From positions 1 through 64,000 of IMG/VR virus record IMGVR_UViG_3300020411_001522: a stretch of DNA of 64,000 nt; one strand, given 5' to 3'. The notes beneath the pieces are model-generated. The model did no database searches. It was not told the DNA's origin and saw only the letters and a program-made list of their open reading frames with translations. Shown here in pieces: positions 1-7,321 of this stretch (position 1 is the stretch's first letter; every line of letters begins with the position of its first letter). The DNA comes from a virus. The position numbers and the translations under genes are program-made.

Positions 1-2471
1 ACTGAGATACCATTCAACACGTTAGATGCTGTAGTATATCCTAAGTTATTTTGTGACTCCTGTAGATAATACTGTGTAGTCTCTTTTGTGATAGAGAGCT
101 GAGTATTCTCATTTGGTGTAGGAGATGCACCGTCAGTTGTCTTCACTAGACCCAACACTTCATTATCTGCAACAGAGATAGATGCTGCAGGGTCTGCAAC
201 AGGATTGTCTCTGTCAAATGCAGGGTAGAGATCAACTGTTTGTTGAGAGAAGTTGAATTCGTTGAAGTTAGTTGTTGTTGGGCTAACTGAAGCATTAAGA
301 AGAGTCAGATAGTATACACCATCTGTGACACCTCTTTCAAACTCTTGATATGTCTCGACTGCATAGATGTAATATGTCCGTGAGTATGCAGGAGAGTTAG
401 TCTCGGAAGATCTGGGCTGAATAACGAAACCAGTAATCGGTGTCCTAGGCACTGGGAATGCGTCTTTATCAAGGACGTAACGATAACGATAGATTCTGTC
501 AACAAGGTTTCTAGCATCAGGCACCCTACGGATGAATGTAGTAGGTGTGAATCCGAGGTTTTGATATGTTGTATTAGACTGTAGTGTAGTATAAATTGTA
601 TTCTGACTACCATCTACTTGGATATACCAGTTGCTTTGCACGCTATCCCACTTGAGAGGAGAGTCATCATCACCAGGTGATGTGCCTGTTACAGTAGGAC
701 CTGAAGGTGTAATCTCTGCGTAGTGTGTAGTTGGCTCAGATGCACCAGATGCAACCAGTAGCACATAAACTCTATCTGGGGTGTTTACGTCGTCTCTTCT
801 AGCACCAACTGTATAGCCTTGGACTTTTGAAGGTGGTTTGCCAGTTTCTACGGAGTAACCATATAGGAATAGTTTTGTAGGATCTGCTGCTGCTCTAGTC
901 TTATTAATATCAATGGTCACCCAGTTAACTGAGATCTCTTCAACATCTGATAGTCCTTTTGGTGGGATAACGTGAGTTATTTGCCCAGCCTTGTCTTTTG
1001 TAAAACTTGCCGACTTAAATCCTGTTGATCTAAGTGAAGTATTTCCGAAGTTACTGTTACTATTAGTGATAGAAAGGTCGCCACCACTATTGCTAAAGAA
1101 ATGATCGCCAAATCCCACAGCGAAAACAGAAACGACTTGAATGAAAGCGTCGTTGGATGCTTTGATATGGCAGTTACGCCATCCTTTACGGTATTTTGCC
1201 AGTCCATTAATATGTGCTCCACTACCTGCTGCTTGTGCTTCATATTGTCCTGTTGTTGGATTATATAAAACAAATGCTCTATCGTCTTTTTGTAGAGAGA
1301 TACCTGTAAACTGTGCCACAACCATGGATTTGAAACCAGTTGCCTCGGCACCATCAGCGTGCATACCATTGATACCCCAAACTGATCTTAGCGAGCAGTT
1401 GAATACATATGGAGATGCAGAGTCAACAGTATCAATCTCAACTTTAACAAGGACGTTACTACCAATAGCATTACCAGATGGCTCAGCACTCATCTGATAA
1501 GTAAACTGGTTACCTTGTGCAGACGTAACAAAGAATGATCCATTATACAATAACTGATCCTGCTCAGTAGGACCTGTTACACCAGAAATATTAACAGCAA
1601 CACCAACAGAGAAACCGTGGTTTTTGGGGTTACCCAATTCATCCACGGTAAATGCAGTAGCAGTCTGTCCGTTTCTAATGATCTGTGATACAGCAAATTC
1701 ATCAGAGATCGGACCTACAATTCTGTTTTCCTCAACTCTTGCCTGTAACTGGTCTTGTGCGATAATACCAGATGAGTCGGGGATTGTAGCGTATGCTTTA
1801 GAGATCTTCTGATAGTAGAGGTTTAGATCATCTGTATTAGCATACTCAAAACATGTTAGTTTATGATGTGAGAAGTTAGGTGCGATCTGTGAGAGGTCGT
1901 CTCTATAGAATACACCATTGTTGTCCCCATCAAAGAAGGACATCTGCCAGAAATATGTTGCACCAGTTAACCTAAAGATCGCAGTAGGATCAGGTTCATT
2001 AGCAGCAGTAATACCGAGACTACCCTGTACTGTGGGATAAGGGACATATTTCGGAACGATTTTGGTTCGACGTAAGTCCGAACCAACAACAGAGCAACCA
2101 CGAGGGACAATAATACCACCACGAGTTGAATTAAATTTATAAAGCTCATTGGATGCAGACGTTATATCAAAGTTAGTATTCTCATTAAATGGTTGGATCT
2201 GGTTAAAATCTGCAAGACCTGGTCTATTGTCTAGCACATACTCGGAAGGATACAGATAGATCGAGAATGCATCGAATTCGTCATTACTAAGACCAACTCT
2301 GTATGAAAATCTCGATACTTCTAGAAATGCACGTTGCAACGTCTTAAATGGACGTAACGCTGAGTTACCTCTATTATCAAAACTATCTGACGCATCAAAA
2401 TCATCGGGGTTAACGTAGATAATACGTCCAGTCCTCGATGTAATGATATTTTTAAGACGAGTAAGTGCCAT
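1..2471 (-). CDS. Large virion structural protein, N-terminal part (cut by window edge)
   Basis: The reading frame starts at an ATG at 2469-2471 and stays open to the left edge, giving at least 823 codons; the C-terminus lies outside. The N-terminus reads MALTRLKNIITSRTGRIIYV, followed near residue 30 by an N-R-G-N-S-A-L-R-P-F-K-T-L-Q-R-A segment. That resembles the 'xGNSxxxPFKTIQxA' opening of right-handed beta-helix (pectate-lyase-like) domains found in phage fibres and tailspikes. It heads a block of virion genes with the next gene ending 26 bases upstream. I infer a tail or baseplate-attached fibre protein; the exact T4 equivalent is not recognisable. The fold is an inference from one motif. 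Confidence 0.75.
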   Translation of the reverse strand, partial: MALTRLKNIITSRTGRIIYVNPDDFDASDSFDNRGNSALRPFKTLQRAFLEVSRFSYRVGLSNDEFDAFSIYLYPSEYVLDNRPGLADFNQIQPFNENTNFDITSASNELYKFNSTRGGIIVPRGCSVVGSDLRRTKIVPKYVPYPTVQGSLGITAANEPDPTAIFRLTGATYFWQMSFFDGDNNGVFYRDDLSQIAPNFSHHKLTCFEYANTDDLNLYYQKISKAYATIPDSSGIIAQDQLQARVEENRIVGPISDEFAVSQIIRNGQTATAFTVDELGNPKNHGFSVGVAVNISGVTGPTEQDQLLYNGSFFVTSAQGNQFTYQMSAEPSGNAIGSNVLVKVEIDTVDSASPYVFNCSLRSVWGINGMHADGAEATGFKSMVVAQFTGISLQKDDRAFVLYNPTTGQYEAQAAGSGAHINGLAKYRKGWRNCHIKASNDAFIQVVSVFAVGFGDHFFSNSGGDLSITNSNSNFGNTSLRSTGFKSASFTKDKAGQITHVIPPKGLSDVEEISVNWVTIDINKTRAAADPTKLFLYGYSVETGKPPSKVQGYTVGARRDDVNTPDRVYVLLVASGASEPTTHYAEITPSGPTVTGTSPGDDDSPLKWDSVQSNWYIQVDGSQNTIYTTLQSNTTYQNLGFTPTTFIRRVPDARNLVDRIYRYRYVLDKDAFPVPRTPITGFVIQPRSSETNSPAYSRTYYIYAVETYQEFERGVTDGVYYLTLLNASVSPTTTNFNEFNFSQQTVDLYPAFDRDNPVADPAASISVADNEVLGLVKTTDGASPTPNENTQLSITKETTQYYLQESQNNLGYTTASNVLNGIS

Positions 2472-2497
2472 TTACTGTTTCCCTATATGGTTATTTA

Positions 2498-4702
2498 TTA
2501 TGGGGTTGGAGCACCGCCACCTTCACCACCAGTTGAAGTCTTAGTCATATTCACGACCTCAAAGTCGGAAGATGAAGACTCAAAACCATTAACAATAAAA
2601 GATACGTTTGTGTTTGCTGCACGACAGACTAGGTTTTGACCAGGTCCGACAACGATAGATGAATTCTTTTCACTAACGTTTGCAGCGATTGCCTTATCAT
2701 AGAATAGGTAATCACTTACGTTGTAAACTCCTGTTGCAGAAGTTTGAATACCAGATGAGATAGTTGCTACATTGAAGGTTAGGTTTGCAGCACCTCCACC
2801 ACCTAGATCACTATCAAGGATAGTTACAGTATTACCAACAGTGTGATTCTTACCACCATTCAAGACTGTCACAGTTGCTGCACCTGTAGATGCTGCGACT
2901 ACAACAGAGAATGATTGTCCAGTGCCACTACCGTTAGTAGATCCACTGACTGTGTATGTCCCTGCAGTCCTACTTGCATCGGCAGCACTGATAGTATCAA
3001 TGGTAAGAATCTTACCATCTACAACTTCCGTCATAGATCTTACACCATTGTTAAGAGTAGGAGAGTCATAGAATTGATCACCCACAGAGAATGCTGCTGA
3101 GTTTCTATCAATAGAAACTTTCAGATGATTAGTTGCAGGATCCCATCCATGGACGTAACCATAAGGACCTACGCTTACACCGTTTGCTTCAACAGTTTGT
3201 GTGATACCACCGATAGTAAATGTATCAGCAGCAGCAAGTGGCTCACCTGCAACATTGTAGATGTAAACTCTTGTGTAAGTAGGAGTCAAACTAACGTTAG
3301 CAGTAAAACCACGACCACCAGTCTGTGAAGGATCAAGTCCATCCTCAGAGTAGATATTCAATAGGTTACTAGTAGAATCTGTGATGCTGATAGTTACTGT
3401 GCAACCTGCTTGTCCTGCAGTACCTACCTTAGTAACACCTGTAGTATACTCAGTACCTGATCCATTAGGACCTTCAGTGTCATCTGCTGAAAATCTAAAT
3501 GCGTTACCTGCGTTTGTTGCGTTACTTTGATCAAAGATATATGTCCTGTCAAGGTCTAATTGCAGTGCCTGATTATAGATGTGATCGGTTGCACTAGCAC
3601 CTGTAAGAGACAAAACAAACTTAGTAGAGATTGTTTGAGATGCAGTTGCACTGAATGATACAGTTGCTGCTGCACCACCTGCGAATGTAAGTCCCTCGTC
3701 AGTTGTAAACCAGTTAAGAAGATACTGTCCATTGTTTGTCAAGAGTGTGACATTGGATCCGTTGTTGTGGTTAACATCAGATGTGCCGTAAGACCCACGA
3801 GTAACAGTAAGATCATTACCTGCAACACCTGTGACCTCTAGGATCTCATTGTCAATCAAGATAAATCCACCAGTCACAAAACCAGTAGAGTCTGTAACAG
3901 TAAGAGTTACGTCACCTGCAGCATATGTGCCACCCTCATCAATGGTAGTGGTAGTAGCAGATGCTGACCATGCAACAGACAAACGACCTGCAGGAATATT
4001 TGCAGGAGTTGTGCCAAGTGCACCACGAGTAACAGTCAGGACGTTAGTCGTAGTGTTAATTCCAGAGGAATTGATAGAAATAATTTCGTCTGTATTATCT
4101 GAGTTAGCAGGGTCACCAACAGTTAGATACATACCGTCAGCAAGACCAGTATTTCTATCTACGTTAACTGAAGTGCCACCTGTGCCAATATCAGCGATCT
4201 CAATATATGCAGAAGTACCTCCTGCCTGCACACCACGGTTGGATGCAGTAACACCAGAAGTTGCACCAGTAATAGTCTCACCATCGACAGGAGTACCAGT
4301 CAGAGAGTCAGCAGCGAAACTAAGTTGAATAATCTCAGCAATCTTTGTGTAGTAAGTTACAGCAGTCGTGGGTTTGAATACATCAAGAATAGTGCCAGTC
4401 GCACCGTTAGTAGATGTAAAATTAGTGCCAGGAATTGCTTGTGAATCTTGGAAACCTGGATTAAGATCCAAGTAGTAAGATGTGATTGGATTGCCTTTTG
4501 CAAATTTATATGCACTAGCATTCAAACCATCTAGGTGTAGCACCTGATCGTAATCTCTCAACGCTAATCGATATGAGCTACCAGATCCATTCTGGTTGCA
4601 CACATTGACTACCGTCGATGCTGTGTCTGTGATATTCGCCTTATAAAGCGTCGTATCTGTGGTTGCTGCGGGTGATACGGCAGCTAGTCTACCTGCTGTC
4701 AT
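2498..4702 (-). CDS. Virion structural (fibre-like) protein, 734 aa
   Basis: A 734-residue protein rich in Thr, Ser, Gly and Asn, poor in Cys and Lys, as expected for an extracellular beta-structured phage protein. Around residues 205-330 two copies of a unit of about 60-70 residues are visible, each ending in L-T-V-T-R-G-x-x-G-T followed by a variable stretch and a hydrophobic strand; such RG-x-x-GT units recur in phage structural proteins. The C-terminus is a Gly/Pro tail. It lies 7 bases downstream of the 446-residue fibre gene and 26 bases upstream of the beta-helix-like gene, so these three probably form a late transcription unit. The specific role (fibre, baseplate or neck) is not determinable from sequence. 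Confidence 0.8.
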   Translation of the reverse strand: MTAGRLAAVSPAATTDTTLYKANITDTASTVVNVCNQNGSGSSYRLALRDYDQVLHLDGLNASAYKFAKGNPITSYYLDLNPGFQDSQAIPGTNFTSTNGATGTILDVFKPTTAVTYYTKIAEIIQLSFAADSLTGTPVDGETITGATSGVTASNRGVQAGGTSAYIEIADIGTGGTSVNVDRNTGLADGMYLTVGDPANSDNTDEIISINSSGINTTTNVLTVTRGALGTTPANIPAGRLSVAWSASATTTTIDEGGTYAAGDVTLTVTDSTGFVTGGFILIDNEILEVTGVAGNDLTVTRGSYGTSDVNHNNGSNVTLLTNNGQYLLNWFTTDEGLTFAGGAAATVSFSATASQTISTKFVLSLTGASATDHIYNQALQLDLDRTYIFDQSNATNAGNAFRFSADDTEGPNGSGTEYTTGVTKVGTAGQAGCTVTISITDSTSNLLNIYSEDGLDPSQTGGRGFTANVSLTPTYTRVYIYNVAGEPLAAADTFTIGGITQTVEANGVSVGPYGYVHGWDPATNHLKVSIDRNSAAFSVGDQFYDSPTLNNGVRSMTEVVDGKILTIDTISAADASRTAGTYTVSGSTNGSGTGQSFSVVVAASTGAATVTVLNGGKNHTVGNTVTILDSDLGGGGAANLTFNVATISSGIQTSATGVYNVSDYLFYDKAIAANVSEKNSSIVVGPGQNLVCRAANTNVSFIVNGFESSSSDFEVVNMTKTSTGGEGGGAPTP

Positions 4703-4709
4703 TTTTTAA

Positions 4710-6050
4710 TTACCATCCTGACTGGAAATGTGATTGTAGTCTAAGTTGTCCACCTAAGACTGGGGCGGAAATAGGACCACCGAAACTAATACCCACCTCA
4801 GCGATGTTATTAGTAGAAAGTAACGTTGCGTCTGCGTTAGGGAATTGAATCGTTACTGCCTCAGTAATATTAGAGACATCAATAGTAACTAAACCGTTTA
4901 AATCGTTAGGGTTGTTAATCTTAGCAGATTCAAAGGTCTTGTTAACCAACGTTTGAGTCTTCAATTCTGTTACAAGAACCGAAGGATCAGTAGTATTTAG
5001 GGGAGCAGAAGGGTCGTTGTTTGGGAAACTAAAAGAATAGTTTTGGTTGTCTTCAATGTTAGACAAGTCAAAAGTTACTTTCCTATTAATACCTACACCT
5101 GCAGTAGTATCTGCAAAAATTGCACCCTGATATACTTTATTACTTAGTGTTTGAGTTGAGTCTGTACCAACGAGAGTAGCATTAAGATCATCAAATGTGA
5201 TCGTGCGATCAGCAGTAATACCAGAGGAATCAAAGATAACCTGTGGTGTTGGGTTTTGAGGATCACCAGAGGGAGTATTCGAGAATGTGGGGTTAACCAT
5301 ATTCTTGTTGAATATATTCTGCTCTGTAATGTCGTCAATCAGCGTTGATTGTGTTTGTGTTGCACCGAAATCAGGCAGTCTATAGATATGTGTGCCTGGT
5401 GATTGCCATGCGTCACACTCTAACTTAGCAATCTTATCGGTAGATGTAGATCCAGTAATAGACAACTCATTATCTTTGATGATAAGAGTCTTATTTGTCA
5501 GTGTCTGGAATGTGTCGTTAGCAACGAGAGTTGTAGACGTGTTTGCACCTACATCTGGCAAGTCAAATCTTTTTGTACCTGACTGTGTAGAGATAGTATC
5601 AGCATTAAAGAATGCTCTCTTAGCAGGGTTTTGATCACCTGTTAGATAGAATTCAACGTCTTTAAACTGAGTCAGACCCTGTACAGTAAAATAACCACTA
5701 CCCTGAGGAGTGATTTGTACATTGCTGTTAGCACTAGCCGTATCAATAGCAGTGATGTTTACCGTTGAAGATCCATCAGTGTTTGCTACTCTAGTGTTAT
5801 AGATTGTCGCAGATCCAAAGGTTATACCAATCTCATTTGCTTGTGCTTGGTAGAGTCCTGTGTCCCTGTCCAAATCGAAACATAGACCAGGCGTGGACGC
5901 TGTACCTGCACTCACACCTCTATGCAACTGGTTAACTTTGGCTTTGCGGTTAGGTTGTAATGGATCAGAAATAACTACAGGGAGAATCGACTCGCCAGTA
6001 ACCTCTGCATCCGTTATAGTACCTAATTGTGATATTCTTTTGGTTGCCAC
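4710..6050 (-). CDS. Repeat-containing tail-fibre-like protein, 446 aa
   Basis: The N-terminal region has a P-G-L-C-F-D-L-D-R-D-T-G-L-Y motif (residues 54-67), a variant of the 'PGIxFxxDxDTGIY' motif common in tail-fibre proteins. Residues 160-440 hold degenerate repeats of about 60-70 residues, each with a hydrophobic-Pro strand (DLPDVGA, RLPDFGA, SFPNNDP, QFPNADA) followed by a T-L-x-N-K-T box (near residues 183, 245, 301 and 367). This is typical of trimeric fibre shafts. A perfect TATAAATA late-promoter box lies 26 bases upstream of the ATG. I infer a late-expressed distal tail fibre or fibre shaft; host-binding function is inferred from architecture only. Confidence 0.8.
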   Translation of the reverse strand: MATKRISQLGTITDAEVTGESILPVVISDPLQPNRKAKVNQLHRGVSAGTASTPGLCFDLDRDTGLYQAQANEIGITFGSATIYNTRVANTDGSSTVNITAIDTASANSNVQITPQGSGYFTVQGLTQFKDVEFYLTGDQNPAKRAFFNADTISTQSGTKRFDLPDVGANTSTTLVANDTFQTLTNKTLIIKDNELSITGSTSTDKIAKLECDAWQSPGTHIYRLPDFGATQTQSTLIDDITEQNIFNKNMVNPTFSNTPSGDPQNPTPQVIFDSSGITADRTITFDDLNATLVGTDSTQTLSNKVYQGAIFADTTAGVGINRKVTFDLSNIEDNQNYSFSFPNNDPSAPLNTTDPSVLVTELKTQTLVNKTFESAKINNPNDLNGLVTIDVSNITEAVTIQFPNADATLLSTNNIAEVGISFGGPISAPVLGGQLRLQSHFQSGW

Positions 6051-6076
6051 AACCGCTCGCTATTTAGTTACAACTT

Positions 6077-6084
6077 TATTTATA
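6077..6084 (-). promoter_or_regulatory. T4-type late promoter box TATAAATA
   Basis: A perfect TATAAATA octamer on the minus strand, 26 bases upstream of the 446-residue fibre gene and directly after the lysozyme stop codon. It equals the T4 late-promoter consensus read by the gp55/gp33 sigma system; late use here is inferred. Confidence 0.65.
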
Positions 6085-6570
6085 CTAGTCAAGAGTCAAC
6101 CTTTGTCGGTATTCTTCAGCATAAGTCCCTCTTTGACCGTATACACCCCATCCTAACCAACTATATGCAGGTTTCATATACTGGTCGATAGTTTTACCTC
6201 CTTCTTTTAGGTCTGGAAGTATGGATTGGAATTGATATTCATTCATCATATAACGAGTCTGACATGCAAGACTACTAGGATCGCAATTATATTTCATTGC
6301 AAATGCTCCTAGACCCGCATACCTTGCAAGGGATGTCCATTGGATCAGACCATAACCACCTGTATGACAGTTTTCGTATTCTACTCTTGCTCCACCTTCA
6401 CATATATTAGAGTGAAACATTGATTCTTGTTTAATATTACCTAGCACAGTGGCTAGAGCATTCTTGTCTGTAATTCCTTGTGTTTGTAATTCTTTCAATA
6501 CATATGCCTCTGCAAAGGATGCATCAGGCATTTTATATGTCATGCTCGCTGCTAATAGAATCTCAAGCAT
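6085..6570 (-). CDS. Phage tail lysozyme (peptidoglycan hydrolase)
   Basis: A 161-residue protein of the phage tail lysozyme type: helical N-terminus with G-I-T-D-K-N-A-L-A-T-V-L-G-N-I-K-Q-E-S, where the Glu of QES is the likely catalytic acid, then G-G-Y-G-L-I-Q-W and an aromatic C-terminus (SWLGWGVYGQ). It should cut cell-wall glycan during entry. The open frame extends nine codons further, but the ATG at 6570 is chosen because GGAGG sits 6-8 bases before it (GAGGAGGTGCCCG). It overlaps the upstream gene by 8 bases. It lies three small genes downstream of gp5, which itself shows no lysozyme domain. Confidence 0.8.
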   Translation of the reverse strand: MLEILLAASMTYKMPDASFAEAYVLKELQTQGITDKNALATVLGNIKQESMFHSNICEGGARVEYENCHTGGYGLIQWTSLARYAGLGAFAMKYNCDPSSLACQTRYMMNEYQFQSILPDLKEGGKTIDQYMKPAYSWLGWGVYGQRGTYAEEYRQRLTLD

Positions 6571-6850
6571 CGGGCACCTCCTCAAAGTTAACAACATACC
6601 CTTCCAGATCCCACATCAGTGGGTGACATTCCTCCTCACAAAGATAACAGGAATACTTGAATAAGTCTTCCATTGTGTATTCTGAGGATGTCTCTGCATC
6701 TAGAATGATCTCTTCGTCTTGTTGCATAAATTCTGGCAACTCATCAAAGGTATAGGGCATACCATTGATTTTATAACACTTGACGATTTGACGTCCTTGA
6801 TCAGGTAATTCTAGATAACAATAGTTTTCGCTTACCTTGACCTGTAACAT
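6563..6850 (-). CDS. Hypothetical acidic protein, 95 aa
   Basis: A small acidic protein not assigned to a family. It has four Cys, three of them close together near residues 68-75 (C-Y-L-C-E-E-E-C), which could bind a metal. It abuts the next gene upstream (stop 6853/start 6850) and overlaps the tail lysozyme gene, so it is co-transcribed in the gp5-lysozyme block. Function unknown. Confidence 0.6.
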   Translation of the reverse strand: MLQVKVSENYCYLELPDQGRQIVKCYKINGMPYTFDELPEFMQQDEEIILDAETSSEYTMEDLFKYSCYLCEEECHPLMWDLEGYVVNFEEVPDA

Positions 6851-7105
6851 TTAAAAATCCTTCGTCATTTCTCTCATGGACTCTGCTACATATACTCCGA
6901 CAGCAGCAGGGTCTGGGACAAATTCCTCAGCGTCTGGGATGTTTACATCATCTGGAAGTTGAGTGTAACCCATAACTGGGGTCAGCAAAACTGCTTTTTC
7001 ATCTTTCGTAATAACTTTGATCGTGTGACCCTTTTCGCAAAGTTTCAACGCAAAGTCAAAGTTACTTTCAATCTCATCTTGTGTGAGAGTAATAATAGTG
7101 CTCAT
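6851..7105 (-). CDS. Hypothetical acidic protein, 84 aa
   Basis: Unrecognised small acidic protein, no membrane segment, about half charged or polar residues. It overlaps the upstream 62-residue gene by 4 bases (ATGA) and directly abuts the 95-residue gene, indicating translational coupling within the gp5-lysozyme block. Function unknown. Confidence 0.6.
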   Translation of the reverse strand: MSTIITLTQDEIESNFDFALKLCEKGHTIKVITKDEKAVLLTPVMGYTQLPDDVNIPDAEEFVPDPAAVGVYVAESMREMTKDF

Positions 7106-7290
7106 GGTGTGATTGTAAGTAGATCTCTAGGGACTGCTGCTTGGAAGTTGGCAAGAGTTTCAGAGAAACCTTCTCCTCCTTCCTCGTCCCACTTGTATTT
7201 AACAACTTCTTCATAACCTGCCTCATCAAGGATGGTTATCTTCCGTTGACTCATCTTCACAAAAATGTGAGCGACGGCATCTGAGTCCAT
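7102..7290 (-). CDS. Hypothetical protein, 62 aa
   Basis: Unrecognised small protein immediately downstream of gp5. The ATG at 7290 is used; an alternative ATG at 7254 (MSQRKITI) would give a 50-residue protein and neither has a clear Shine-Dalgarno sequence. A 7-bp inverted repeat lies just upstream of the first start. Confidence 0.5.
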   Translation of the reverse strand: MDSDAVAHIFVKMSQRKITILDEAGYEEVVKYKWDEEGGEGFSETLANFQAAVPRDLLTITP

Positions 7291-7292
7291 AA

Positions 7293-7314
7293 TATAGGGG
7301 GGTCACTCCCTATA
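7293..7314 (-). other. Inverted repeat between gp5 and downstream genes
   Basis: TATAGGG and CCCTATA (7 bp) flank an 8-base loop in the 31-base gap between gp5 and the 62-residue gene. No T-tract follows, so it is not a classic terminator; it may protect or process mRNA or mask the next start. Confidence 0.4.
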
Positions 7315-7321
7315 CTATACA

